Positions 21,490-33,698 of a stretch of DNA of 64,000 nt are shown here, in pieces. The DNA is from Nematostella vectensis (lineage: Eukaryota; Cnidaria; Anthozoa; Actiniaria; Edwardsiidae): the NCBI RefSeq assembly GCF_932526225.1, contig NC_064039.1, positions 15,988,639 through 16,052,638 of the forward strand, in the 5' to 3' direction. The translations under genes were made by a program, and so were the position numbers. The notes below the pieces were generated by a model. It was given only the letters and a program-made list of their open reading frames with translations, did not search any database and was not told the origin of the DNA. Each line of letters opens with the position of its first letter. Positions within the stretch are counted from its first letter, which is position 1.

Positions 21490-23420
21490 AAATGTGAAAT
21501 AGGCTTTTTTTAGATCAAATACTTGCCCTCAATGATAAATCTGAAAACATTTTTTCTATCAACCTAAAGATAATGAGGAAAGGGGAAATGTTAGGAGAGT
21601 GCTCAACCAAGTTGTTGCATTACTGATGATTTTTTTATCAAAGCTATAGTCCAATTTCTTTCTTTTCTCTTTCTCTCTCGATTATTGATATTATTTGCTG
21701 TTTCCTCTCTGCACCATAAATAAATTAAAATAGGTAATAGGTTTGAAATTAGACATTTTCAATCAATTTGTTCTCCTCCATTGCATTTAATTTTGGAGTA
21801 GCATTAGCATATGTGGATCAATGGTTTCTATAAAAAACAGCAGGCCACCATCCTAAAGGGTGGGTGCACCAATGTCTAATGCATCACTGGAGGTATATTT
21901 GTGGATCTTAATTTCCTTGGTGATGGTGTATCACCAGTAATAAGTGATAGATTAATATTCCATATGGCATCTGAAGTGTATCTAACTATATCATTCTATC
22001 TTTGGAATGCTGTTGAATCCATCATTTTTTTCTTTGCAAGGGCAAAGCTGGTCAGAATACAAGTTTACATTAATGAAACTTCTATCAAGGGAAGGGTTTT
22101 TTATTAGGGCAAGGTCCAGGGGGGACTCTCCAGAAAAATAGACGGGGGTGCTGGACCTATCTTTTCAGGTATAAAATTCTTACCAACTGCTATCTCTTAG
22201 GGTGTGTTTTAGGATTTTTCCGATTCTGCTATCTTTTAGGGGTTTTCACACCCAGGGAGGAGGATTTTTCCGATTCTGCTATCTTTTAGGGTGTCTCACG
22301 CTAAGTGATGACCCAATCGCTTGAAATGTATTTTACAATAAACAACAAGTCAACTGATCTGTTAATACTTTCGACTTTATTGTGGGTAAAATAACAATAT
22401 AGAATCCATCAGCAAATTAAAACCAGCATAGTTTTTTTAATGCTATCTCTCAGGGTTAAAAATTCCTCTGACCACACCAATCTGCTATCTCTTAGAGGTA
22501 AGAATTGTTGTTGACCACGCCCTTAGTGCTGTCCCTTAGGGTTAAAATTGATTATGCTGTCGAGCACCCATGTATCTCAAACTCCCGTTTCTCGAAGCCC
22601 CCCCCCCTCTCCCTGGGAGCAAGGTACTTAAATTATGTAAAAAGACAACATCAAACTTGTGCTTTTTCAATAATAAATCTGTAAAGAAAACAGTTTTATA
22701 TCAAACCTATAGGTAAATAGAAAGGAGAAAATGTTTGGAATATGCTCATTTAAGCTAATATTGCATTATTGTTTTTTATTTTTTTTAAAGTAGAGTCACA
22801 TTATTTCAAATAGAGTCATTTATTTCTCCCTTTTCTTCTCCCCATTGACTTTTTGTTATATTTATTTCTCTCTTACCCTAACATAGGTCAATAAACATGG
22901 TTTGGTTTGAAATTAGAATTAAGCACTTTTCATTTCAATTTAGGATTTGCCTCCATTGCATTCATTTTTGAATAGCCAGTATGGGTGGATCCAGGGTTTC
23001 TAAAACCAACAGGCCAAAGGGTGGGTGCACCATTATGTAATTATGTAATGCGTGACAGTAGGGATATTTGTGGAGTTTAGTTTCAACATATTCTTCTGAA
23101 TAATCAGTTGTGGTACATGAAAACAACAGTAGTGGGTCTAGGGGGGGGAAGGGGTTTAAACCTCCCCTTGGGCTTTCTTTTTTATTGTTTTCAGTGTATC
23201 TTTTCATTCCAAGTCGTTACGAAGGTAAAATAATGACAAACATTTTTGGGCTAAATCCCCCCCTTGGCAAAAAGCTAGATCCGCCTCTGAACTACAGTAT
23301 GGCATCTAAATCTTTGGAATGCTGTTACATCCTTGATATATTCTTCACAAGGTCAAGCTTGTTAGAATGGTGTTTTGATAAAAATATACATAGTGGAATT
23401 TCTATAAAAGAAAAAAAAAG
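21490..23420. repeat. Old tandem duplication of ~1.2 kb
   Basis: The segment from about 21490 to 22110 is repeated in diverged form at about 22670-23420. Shared landmarks in order: 'agataatgaggaaaggggaaatg' resembles 'aatagaaaggagaaaatg'; 'aaagggtgggtgcacca' occurs in both (21857 and 23016); 'atatttgtgga' follows both; and 'caagggcaaagctggtcagaat' resembles 'caaggtcaagcttgttagaat'. No coding function is evident. Confidence 0.75.
22150..22560. repeat. Degenerate repeats with 'tgctatct[ct]ttaggg'
   Basis: The motif 'ctgctatcttttagggg' and its variants occur about six times at spacings near 40-50 bp, and 'aggatttttccgattctgct' occurs twice. It sits between the two copies of the 1.2 kb duplication. 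Confidence 0.65.
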
Positions 23421-23699
23421 AATTGACCATTAGACTCTTGAAAAAACATTCTCGTCAACTAAGACACCTTGAACTTTGACAGCCTTTTTTACACCAAGTT
23501 TCAGTATTTTGTTAACTTTCACACTGCATATTTAATATTATTGAATGAGTTCTTGCTTGATCCATTCAGAGGGGCCAATGCAATTCATAAAAACATGTCA
23601 GGAGAATTTGACATATTTTTAATCTCATTAAAAAAACATTCTAGAGACACCATAATCCCCCTAAAACTACCCCTATCAGTCAACACAAAAAGGTGTTAA

Positions 23700-23832
23700 A
23701 TGCTGGCTCCGCTTTTAGGCAGTGCCTAAATCTATATATTTATTCATTGCGTTATTCGAGATAAATTTGCAATATCTACCTATCAATCTATAATATAAAG
23801 ATTTAGGCACTGCCTAAGAGCGGAGCCAGCAT
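23700..23832. mobile_element. Short MITE with ~34 bp inverted repeats
   Basis: The arms at 23700-23733 and 23799-23832 match as inverted copies almost perfectly (outer 'ATGCTGGCTCCGCTTTTAGG'; the right arm reads 'AGAGCGGAGCCAGCAT' at its end). The centre is 65 bp of AT-rich DNA. There is no coding sequence; it is a typical non-autonomous foldback or MITE. Confidence 0.88.
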
Positions 23833-24155
23833 GACTTTTTTCAGCATGAACTTGTGTAGAACCCCCCTTCCCTGCACTTTCATTATGCATCATGTTCCAC
23901 CACCCACAAAAACGGCACCATATGTAAAACATATAAAGATTGCATGTTCTATAAATACTGCAATTATTATTAAAATAGATAACTATATAGAGATAACTAT
24001 ATAGATAACTGATAGACAACTGATACAGCAAAATTAGCAAAATAAATTTATGCTTTGTTTAACAGGGAAGGCTTTCAGGTGTGAAGGGAGGTCATATTTA
24101 TTTTAAAATGAGGATCAATTAAAGTTCCTCACAAAAAACTGGGTGCTATTTTAGT

Positions 24156-24320
24156 CTCACAGGCGCGGTGCGGTGGCAGAGAAGAGAAGGGAGCGAGAGG
24201 ACGCCCTGTGAGTCTGTTCTGTAAATGCCAGCTCCAAAATGGTTGAGGAATAACGTCTTCTCCAACCTTTCGCTTCTCTCTCGCCCCTTCCCCTCCCCCC
24301 TCCACCGCCTTGTTTTTCGC
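24156..24320. repeat. GC-rich inverted-repeat patch
   Basis: CTCACAGGCG (24156-24165) and CGCCCTGTGAG (24203-24213) are inverted. The purine-rich 'agaagagaagggagcgagag' is echoed on the other strand at about 24262-24300 ('ttcgcttctctctcgcccct'). It is probably a fragment of a dispersed repeat. Confidence 0.55.
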
Positions 24321-24850
24321 TCCTCGCTACATTCACCCTAATGCCCTGCTATGCTGTGTTTTGGTTAGTAAATGGTCAGGCATCCTCGCTACTTGCCCCC
24401 AGTCCTCTATATCATCCGGGCCTTTCAGCCGCATGGTACTGCTTGACTGCTCGACACCGACCTTTGTAGCGTGGGGAAAATAGATGCAGAAACGGGCTAT
24501 TTCCCATTCAATACAAGAATTTGCGGCTCCAATCACGTATGAACATTACCACGAGGCGCAACTATTTCAAGGTATGCGATCACCGTCTTCTTAGATTGAT
24601 TTCTGCCGTTTCTATCAAACAAAATCCGAGTAAGTATGTCATGAACAAGCTAAGCTGTGTTTCTGTTATAGGATCAAGATTGGGGGCGGTCTCACTTCTT
24701 TCTGCTCAAGTTATTTGGGGCTCACAACAGAAAACACCACGGAATAGATAAACCAAAGGACTCAAACATTCGCAGGTACGCAATCTCCGGCCTTCGCAGA
24801 TTGACTCGATCGGGTCGAGAGGTTTGTGTGATGAATAAACTTTCGTGTCA

Positions 24851-25175
24851 GATCTAGTTATGTAGACGGTCACTCTTTTATAATTCCAGTTACTTTAAAA
24901 CGTGTAAACACCACAGCATGATACACTAAAAGGTTATACTATTTCCATGTATGTTAAAATCGTCTTCTTGTCTTGTTTTTTTTTTTACATTTCTTGCCAA
25001 CAGAGTGATTTGATCTAGTTATGTAGACGGTCACTCTTTTATAATTCCAGTTACTTTAAAACGTGTAAACACCACAGCATGATACACTAAAAGGTTAAAC
25101 TATTTCCATGTATGTTAAAATCGTCTTCTTGTCTTGTTTTTTTTTTTTTTTACATTTCTCGCCAACAGAGTGATT
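24851..25175. repeat. Tandem duplication, 161 bp unit
   Basis: The unit starting 'gatctagttatgtagacggt' at 24851 is repeated from 25012 with very few changes, the main one being a longer T run in the second copy. Both copies end with 'gccaacagagtgattt'. Confidence 0.95.
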
Positions 25176-25940
25176 TGAGATTTTTCCGTGCGCTAGCGTG
25201 CAATGTGGCGGACTCGTCTGTCTTTTCCATTCCTCAAATGGGGTATAACTTACTCGTATAATTTTGCTAACTTGGTAGTATTTTTTCGAAAGTGATTCAA
25301 ATGAGGCCAGGTTATAGGTAGTTTCCCTATAAGAATCCTACGATTCCTCAGCATTAAACCTTCATCTCGGCGGCATTCCTGAGTTCATGCCATTTCCGGA
25401 GCGCATCCTCATTCTACCCATTCATGAGTTTGTTTAAACTCGCGGTTTTTCAAGTTTTAAATTCCAAAGACTAATTTGTTTTCAAGATTCTTAGGCTGAG
25501 TAGTCACTGTTATATTTCTACCGAACGGCGTTTTGTTGTTATTTGAAAAAAAAACTTCTAGTTCTCGACCTTTGGGCAATTTTAGGCGGAAAGTTATGGC
25601 GGAAAATATTTCAAATCTCGGGCCTTACATTGTCTTGTAATGCTAGAAAATTTATATCGCTACACATCAGAGGCAAAGGTTTTTAGACCGCCTGAGGCGG
25701 TTGCAAGCTTAAGTAGCACTATATTTTGTAATAATAAGTCTGATTCACAGACTGAAGACAACTTCTAAATCTACCTAAAATCTAAATCTTTCTCTACAAA
25801 GGGCAAAGCCTATCACAGTAAATATGTGCAATGCTGCTAGGTGCAGCTGTGGGTAGGTATTCACCTAAAAAAATAAAATAAATAAATTGTCATGCAAAAT
25901 GGTGTCTCAGGGCAGTCTTGAATTCCTCTGTAAATAGCCT
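25176..25940. other. Non-coding stretch, nothing recognised
   Basis: No supported exon lies here. A small palindrome ACCGCCTGAGGCGGT occurs near 25689-25703. Confidence 0.45.
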
Positions 25941-25948
25941 CGCTGTTT

Positions 25949-26213
25949 TATACACCTATTTCAAATAAGGTTGCACTCAGAGAATCTGTGTATTGTAACC
26001 CGCAGTGCTTCGTGGCTATCAAGTAAAAAAGCAAATAAGCGCAAATAAAATACAAATACAGGTTTCAAAAACTGTAGAATTCTTGTTTATGTTCTTATGA
26101 ACATTCACATGGCTTTTAAATATCAGTTCAGTACTTTATACGCTACCCATGAACTACCGCGGGTTACAACTCAAGAATTCTCAAGTGCAACCTTTTTGGA
26201 AATAGGTGTATAC
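25949..26213. mobile_element. Foldback element with ~66 bp arms
   Basis: The left arm (25949-26015, starting 'tatacacctatttcaaataa') is the inverted and somewhat diverged copy of the right arm (26148-26213, ending 'gaaataggtgtata'). Between them are about 130 AT-rich bases. The structure suggests a MITE or foldback transposon. Confidence 0.82.
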
Positions 26214-26642
26214 ATTGGTCCTTGCACTTATATTTATAAACTTGAGTGGGTGGAATGCTCTTGTCTTTGCTTACACTGTACATGTAAAGGAATGCCAAGG
26301 GCTGAATGCGCATACTTTGCCTTATAGAATGTCACAATTCTGGCTTGTTTTTTCCTTTGCTCAAGGGATGACCACTACATATCATTCAGTATGTTTTCAT
26401 AGTTCCTGGTGTAAGATCATAAAATCTTTTATCAAAGCGGCCTGCCCTTCCCTGCACCCCCTCAATGGCATTTATTTGTTTCTGGAGATGTGGGTCCCAC
26501 ACAGCTTGCATACTCCAGATGAGGGAGCAAGTGAGAAAAAGCTTGAGACTTAATTTTCTCAGGGCAATTGGCCAGATTTGGTCTTATGAAACCAAGGGAA
26601 CAATTGGCTTTCCCTATTATGCCAGAAATTTGAGTATGCCAG

Positions 26643-28228
26643 TTAACCCATTGACCCCTGAACTGGCCTGTACCGGCCGTCGGAAAAACTTGCTAATTTT
26701 CCTGAACAGGCCTGTACCGGCCGTTTTTAGCACGCGCGAGAAAAACCTCTCTAGCTCCCCTCCCCGGCGAGTAAAGCTTTTGCAAATTCAGCTGTGGCAT
26801 GACAAAGAATTGACCAATCAAATGAGCTCTTTTGCGCATCTCCTAGCAACTGAACATTAGAACAATGCCTTGTAGTGAAATCACTTGTCTCGCGTGACCA
26901 CCATGTTGAATTCTTAGAGACAAGTTAGCGCTTAAAAATCGCAATATTTTCATTATTTTCTCACTTTCAAGATTTATAGTTAGTTCCAGAGAGGATCATT
27001 ACAGCCCATGAGAGGATTGTTTGAAAAATGACGGGAAATAGTGCTTAAGACATCTGAGTTCACTCGGGATTCTGACAGCTAAATCTAACTTTTGGAGTCT
27101 CAGTGGAGATTTTGCCGTGTTTCGAGAAGTACACTGCCGCTAGTCTGGTGAGAATGAATTATCTGCTCACTAAAAGTCTGCTGTATGGATGGAGGCTTCT
27201 TATTTTTGTGATAAGACCTGTATCATGATATTAATTTTGGCTAAATCAGGCCGGGGTGAATTCAATAATTAGACCACATGTGGTTGCTCCTGTGGTTGCT
27301 CTCATATCAAAATACTCATTTCATGAGGTCAAAATGGTACAAAAATAACCTTTACTGGATCACACAACATCTGGGCAAGGCAAGGCAACAAGGATGTCAC
27401 AAAGGGTTTTTTAGATGGATTAACCCGAATATTTTGCATGTTTTATTTTTGCTCTGTTTGAGAACCATAGATTTGATTAACAAATTCTGTGCCAACGATT
27501 TGAATCAATTCTATATTCCTCCGTTCTTGGTAAATAAAAATGAAGGAAAATCAATAAGTAATCAATACTTTCAGTTGATAATACATTTAAGATGTTGTGA
27601 ACTAATTGTGAGTTTAGGAAATCCACGGAAAGCTATAAGATTGTGTTCTCTAAAGATGAAACATCAATAGAAAGTTCAACCGTCGCTGTGTCCAGAACAC
27701 GCACTTTGAAATCGTAAAACTGGTTGATAAAATGTCTTTGTTTTACCAAGTCTTGAAATCTTATCTATGAAATAATCTCACGGAATATATTCAGGAATAC
27801 TGTGAGTACATTTATTTAAAATATTGTATTGATTTATGTATTTATTAAAAAATAATTTTGTCATAAGAAGTTGTGTTTTGTTTCTTCGTGTTTACTAAAT
27901 TGATAAAATTTCAATAAACTTGTTAAATAAGCGTCTAGTTTTTATATTTTCCTAGTTCTTTACAGATTAATTTTTACACCATTGGATTCCTCATCTTTTT
28001 CTGAATAAGATGCACTATTTGCTTTTATGTAATATTTTCTTGCAATTTACTGGGCATATGTGTTTTGCTTTCTGCTCAAGGGAATTTGCAAAACTTGTGA
28101 AAACTTCCAGGGAGAGGGTGAATCCCGCGCGCTATTTTCATGTGGTTGTGTAGCTGATGTTACAAGCTGTAAACTTGTGATTGGCTGATCTAAACTTGTA
28201 GCAGCTTCACGCTGGTCTAAGGGTTTAA
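26643..28228. mobile_element. Candidate TTAA-bounded (piggyBac-type) non-autonomous element
   Basis: The left edge is TTAA then 'CCCATTGACCCCTG'. The right edge, read on the other strand, is TTAA then 'ACCCTTAGACC'. Inside the left edge a 22 bp motif (TGAACTGGCCTGTACCGGCC then GT) is present twice, at 26659-26680 and 26703-26724, like the subterminal repeats of many DNA transposons. The frame at 27278-27670 shows no transposase motif. The link to piggyBac rests only on TTAA plus CCC ends. Confidence 0.45.
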
Positions 28229-29149
28229 CATCCCTGACTTCCTCTATTGTCCAAGGTATTTCCTGGCATTTTAAGTGAGATGGAACTTTCAGGATAATAA
28301 TGCTGTAGGGCTAAAAACGCCATAAGCATACACATCTGATCAAGGACTATATGATCATTTACATGTTGGTTTTTGTTATTTGCAAAATAAGTGAGCATGA
28401 TATTGAGCGGCACTATGCTTCAGTGTCACGGTCAGAAAATGGATCAGTAAAATCTATTTGCAAAATGGGCCATTTGAAGTATAAATAAATCAGTAAATAA
28501 CACATATTGTAGTTAATGGAACCTCTACATGTACATCTATTTCTTGACTTGCAGCATCAAATTTGGTAAGTTAAAATAATCACAATTGTGATTTTCTGTT
28601 TTATGTTAGAAAAAGCTTTCCTGCGAGCAACCAATTATTTTGCTGAAATTAAATCCTTTTATTTGCTATTATTTCATGTAGTCGGTTTCTCAACATACAA
28701 GGGATGATGGTTATGGGTTAAAATAATTTAATTATTGGTAGTTTTATTTCGTGTATTTATGCCTTTCAAAAGCAAAAATGACTTAAATTTTGGATAAAAA
28801 CAGCTGTGGTTTGTTGATTGTATTGTGACAGGACAGGATGAGCGGTCGCGCAAGAACAAGTAGGATTCAAGGAATAAATCTCTAAATACTTTATTGATGC
28901 CAAACAAAGCCTAAAATTACAACAATTTGTCCCAAAGGCCAAACTAAACAAATACAATAAACGTAAAATAGATGTAAAATAAACGTAGAATAAACGGGAA
29001 TGACTAACAGTACAAAGTCCCCTGAGTTAGAAGCTAGTCTTTTATCATCTCAGTATAACCCAATCCAGTGCACAACCATAACCCACTGAAAAGTATCTAA
29101 ACGGTGCCACTATTTATGTGCAGTAACCGCATTCCCGAAATTCTAAAAC
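28229..29149. other. AT-rich stretch, nothing recognised
   Basis: No exon, array or element could be delimited here. The last 30 bases of this interval begin an open frame (IPEILKRVAKNALF) that is discussed with the entry at 29150. Confidence 0.4.
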
Positions 29150-29428
29150 GTGTTGCTAAAAATGCGTTATTTCCGTACTTTGCTAGCGGTAAGGATAATG
29201 CACTCGTTCCGATCATTATCATGTGCTAATAGGATCCAAACCAAACAAGATAATCTTTCCGAAAAGAAACTAATTAAATTGGCAACTAACAATTTGAACT
29301 CGGCAGCTTTGTGTTACTTGCGTACTTCCGTTAAAAAGCGCAAACTGCATTCCGAAACAGTTAAAGATAAGTGCCGCCCAAGCTGCGAAATTCCTTTGCC
29401 TTCAAACCCTAAAAACAATGAATAATAA
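29150..29428 (+). pseudogene. Unassigned decayed ORF
   Basis: The plus-strand frame from ATG 29150 to the stop at 29426-29428 has coding-like composition in its distal part (QTKQDNLSEKKLIKLATNNL, later SVKKRKLHSETVKDK). The same DNA in the neighbouring frame upstream (29130 onward) reads IPEILKRVAKN...GKDNALVPIII before TAA near 29229, so one base appears to have been gained or lost there. No domain is recognised. It may be a relic of a mobile element or a real small exon. Confidence 0.35.
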
Positions 29429-29429
29429 G

Positions 29430-31900
29430 AGTCTCTAGATTTTCCCAAAATATGTCACTAGTGACCCTGTCACAGTATAAAACAGGGTTTTTACATCTGC
29501 CAGGAACCATCCATACAGTATTGATGTATTGCTGAATAAATTCAGACTTTTAACACTGTCCAACAATACTTAAATTTTTAAAAGAAAATACAGCAGCAGA
29601 TTTGTTGACTGAACTTTTAGCCAAAAAGTGACATTACCCAAAAAGTGACAGTACCTATCAATACATGAATGCATCTATGCATTAAAACTTTACATAGCCT
29701 GTAGGATTTTAACTTATCATAACCACACTCAAGCCAAGAATACAGTAACAAACATATAATAAATACATACTGTAACACACTTCCTGTTAAAATGATTGTG
29801 TATGTTACAGTATGTCATCCTGAGAATACAATAGCCAAAAAATTCAACAAAAGGTATTGTGAAACTGATTTTTTTCAAAACAAGTACTGTATACTCCAAA
29901 CAAAAATAAGTTCATGATTACAGAAATGATTGTTACAATCCTTTCTTTGTGGGGATAAACAGGGATACTTTGTTTAAGAATATGGTTATGATTTCATGAC
30001 TATCATCATGAATATAGGAATATTGGGACATCATTGTGCAATATTGTATAACAAATAATATTGTACTTCCATCATCAGAAGGAGCTCTGTCTGGGTTGTG
30101 ACACCATGATGTACCATCATGAAATAAGTAGGTGACTGTCGCACTAATGCTTACCTTGAGATTGGTGTCACAGATTCTAGTGGGTGATACAATAACAATC
30201 CCGTACTTAATAAAATCAGATATGCAAATATGCATGCCTTTCTATTCTGAGTAAAAGCTCAAAAAAACCCTTAAAACTGTATTTATGATATTTAATTTGT
30301 GGTCAACATTAAATATTACATTAAGCGCTGATTTGTTATAATATTAAGCGTTAAGATACAATTACTGTAAGTGTGATATTTTATTAGAATTACGTATAAG
30401 TATAAATTAAGCCTTAGATATACATTAATTGGCAGTTACTAAATAATGCAGTGATGCATGCTCAAAGTAAAAAGTTCGATTTTCTTGTCCAGAACATCAG
30501 CTTTTTGTTCTTTTAAGTATTTACTCATCCAGTATCAAAGGGCATGTTGTGTTTCAAATGCTTCTAGTTTCACATACTGGCTACAAATCTCAAAATGGAA
30601 TTATTCAACCACATGAAGAAACTGTTTTTTCTTGAACACTTGTCTTGTCACTACCAATATCGTTGCCCCACGATATTGTTGTGTAACTAGTGGCAGAACG
30701 AATTGGATGTTTAGTGCCCATCATCCCTGCCACATAAACTTTGTGACCTTGTTGGAATGACTGACACTTGTGCTGTGTTATGTACTGTATATTGTGCCTC
30801 TGTCACATCCAGCTGTAGAAATACAGACTCAATGTCTGCCTGTATTGACAACTTGAATGAACTTGTGTGTCTCATGAATGACCGTGCCACTGCATATTAC
30901 TAGGTCGCCAAGGCCACCTATGAAAGGGAACTGGCATTTACTATCACTGTAAAGCACTGGTTCGGGACACTGCCAAGAATCTTATAACTTGAATCTTATA
31001 ACTTGGTTTACTGATACCGGTGAGCTGTATTTACTGTTTCTGTTGCTGCATGCATTTCTGATTACAAAAACGTTATTGTTCAAATAATCACATGATTCAA
31101 AGTAACATGATCTCTAATAATTAATTAAATTAGCATAATTTTTTCCATTTATTTAAACATAGAAAGCTTCCCTCCTTTTTGCATAAACATTTTTAACTCC
31201 ATGACTTGAACAAGTCTTGTTTATCTTTCTCTGCTTGACCTGTTTATTTCCTGTGGGTTGAAATGCAGTTGTCAAGGACCTTCTTATGATGCCAGTAGCA
31301 ACCTGTCACACCATTTATTTGATTTTCCTTGAGGGAGCTTAATTTGTCTCTGCTCCAAAGGGAACAAAATTAGGCTTGCTTGGGAGTGTACAGGTACTGG
31401 TTTTACTTCTTCACTGTAACAAAACTGAAGGCTTACAATGTGTGTTCATTGCCCCTTAGATTACATGTCACAAGGATAACCGACACTTGACATGTAAAAA
31501 GGCTTTTAGCTTCTTTGGAGAAGGGTTTAGCATTGGACTGCAATGACTTGTGTAATGGTTACATGGTTGCTACTGACTATGGTGGTAACACTCTTACTGT
31601 GTGTGGGTTTTTCTTCTTGCTTCACGTAAATCAAATATGATTGAACCTGGCTCAAGTGAAAGAAAACGTTCTTGAAGTATTTGGATGTCTTTCCCTCGTA
31701 GTTATGGTACTGCAGCATCTTGTCACTCCAATCAACCCCGCCCCTGTACTGATTGTACTCAAATCACTACCTACTACCTACTACAATTATGCCTTGTGAA
31801 GAGGAGCAGCTCATCTTTTTTGTATTTCCATTTCATCACCATCTTCTCCCGATTCATACATACAGTATTTTCTCACCCCAGTTCTGTTTCTTTTTGAGCT
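29430..31900. other. Long AT-rich stretch with small hairpins only
   Basis: No supported genes are present. Two hairpins stand out: 'catactgtaacaca' paired with 'tgttacagtatg' (29768-29816) and CAATATCG/CGATATTG (30656-30679). A segment near 31530-31600 resembles 32325-32390 in diverged form. Confidence 0.45.
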
Positions 31901-31948
31901 CTTCCTTTGAGAGACCTTTTCGATTTTGACAAACTCTTTCAACTGCAG

Positions 31949-32129
31949 CTATGCTGTTACCCTGGGTACCAGAGGCTCAAGCTTCACTCTGACAACAGGA
32001 ACCGAGAAGCAGCGACAACTAGTTGGGAAGCCTCTGGACGCACGGCTTATGTTTTCAGATCTGAGTCACGCGCCGTCACACTTGGTTTCGTCTTTCTCAA
32101 CAAACCGGTTTTGTAGTTATGACGTATAA
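31949..32129 (+). CDS. Probable terminal exon of an unknown gene
   Basis: The acceptor 'caactgcag' (AG at 31947-31948) opens about 60 codons that end with TAA at 32127-32129. The peptide starts YAVTLGTRGSSFTLTTGTEK and continues through LVGKPLDARLMFSDLSHAP. GC content, codon use and the strong splice site support a real exon. No domain was recognised and upstream exons were not found. A second frame through the same DNA ends at 32116 and is weaker. Confidence 0.5.
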
Positions 32130-32177
32130 AGACAAGACAAGATTTGGGGATGGTACTGGGTTTTTATTTGATTGCTG

Positions 32178-32374
32178 TTACAAAACTGCTTTACACAGAG
32201 TGTACAAGTGAATTTTAAGAAGATCTTGGGGCCTTTTGTATGCTCTCTAATGACGGCAAGCCCAAACGAGAGACCTTCACTGACACCCTGAAAAGCGTCC
32301 AACGTAGGTGTGCCAGTGAGTTACCCTTAGACTGCCGTGACCTACTTAATGATTACATGATTACTATTGACTAA
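32178..32374 (+). pseudogene. Decayed coding segment, duplicated at 33699
   Basis: A 44-codon frame from ATG 32240 to TAA 32372-32374 (MLSNDGKPKRETFTDTLKSV, then QRRCASELPLDCRDLL) is preceded in the same frame by LLYTECTSEF, a stop and EDLGAF. The DNA at 32178-32295 is repeated at 33699-33830 with a small insertion, and its end resembles 31530-31600. The peptide is coding-like but unassigned. It could be a relic of a locally duplicated exon. Confidence 0.4.
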
Positions 32375-32889
32375 GGAGGTAACACACTACATACCCCTAA
32401 CTAAATTTCATTTATTATACTAGGCGCGCCACTGATATTAGCAAAAATAAATGGTCATTAGTGTTAGTAATACCTCCACCTGACATACTAGTCGTACAAT
32501 GATTAAAAGTGTATAAGCTTGTCGGTTTGTAGTAACGCTCCCTCTCTCAACATATTTCGCGCTATTGATTTTAGCAAAAGATGGATCCTTCTGATGTCAA
32601 ACACCGCATTGACAATCAAACGGCTGATAAAGAACACAAGATTACTGTTCATCAGTAACGCATAGACACTTGATATACAAGATGGGTGATTGAAAGTGCA
32701 AGGAATGCATGCGTAATTATTTTGCTTTTCTCTTGCTGTGTACTTGGGTAATGGAAATACCCTTATTAAGCTTCATTTCTAACGACTTAAGCGCAGAGGG
32801 GTGTTTCTGCTACGCTCACTTTTGCTCTATTTTAACATGACAGACACTTTATACGTTCAACCCTGTATTTAAAATAAGATCTTATACAT

Positions 32890-33420
32890 TTTTGTTAACT
32901 ATTATAAAACTATTTATTCAGTAATGCGGAATGTGTATATTATGTTTTTTAAGAAAATTACGAATAAAATGACTAGATATATACAGAAACTTTTTCAAAA
33001 ATTACATTCAAGATCTATTATGTTTAAAAATTCATTTCATAGTTATTTTTGCTAATTCATAGAAAACTAATAACTAAATAAAACTGTAAGTAATTAGGTC
33101 TTTGGTCTATTCTACCTTGGCTTATTTCTTCTTTATATTTTTTTTCTCTGTTTTTGTGAAGTTGTGTCGATACGTTTAACCAATTATATATACGTCCTAC
33201 TAGTTTACTGTTATTAAACTATTTTTGCAAAATGCGGAATATATTTTTTTCATTTGAGAAAAATACGAATTTAATCACTAGATATATTCAGAAATTTGTT
33301 TAAAAATTACATTCACGATGTTTTACGTTTAAAATTCATTTGATAATCAACTTTGCTAATAAAAAGATATCTAAAAAAGTTACTAATTTGGACGGTCTAT
33401 TCTATCCTTGCCTTCTTTTT
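32890..33420. repeat. Local AT-rich duplication, ~300 bp apart
   Basis: The interval 32935-33120 is echoed at 33230-33420. Shared in order are 'atgcggaat', 'tacgaat', 'actagatata', 'cagaaa', 'aaaaattacattca', 'gtttaaaattcattt', 'tttgctaat' and 'ggtctattct'. Neither copy is coding. Confidence 0.75.
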
Positions 33421-33698
33421 TTTCTTTTCTCTGTTCTTGTTGGTGTTTGTTCTTTTTCTTTTTCTCTTTTCTTGCTTGTTGCTTCCGCATTTCACCCATT
33501 ATCTTACACTCCAACAAGGGTGTTGTTTGTCTCGACGTCGTCGACGCCGTCGTTTTGTTGTCTCGTTGTTGGTTTAGTGTTGCCAGTTTTTGCACCTGTT
33601 GCTGCACCTGTTGTTGCTGCTTGGAGCGGATAATTGCCTATGAGGCAGGATTCGGCGATTTTGCCAGAAAGCTTACATCTGTAAAAAAAAACAATAAC
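33421..33698. other. Pyrimidine-rich stretch, nothing recognised
   Basis: A strongly T/C-rich segment produces several overlapping low-complexity frames on both strands. None has a domain or a supported splice site. Confidence 0.45.

Noticed and set aside
27278-27670. piggyBac transposase inside the TTAA-bounded element
   Set aside because: The translation shows none of the Asp-containing motifs or the C-terminal Cys-rich finger expected.
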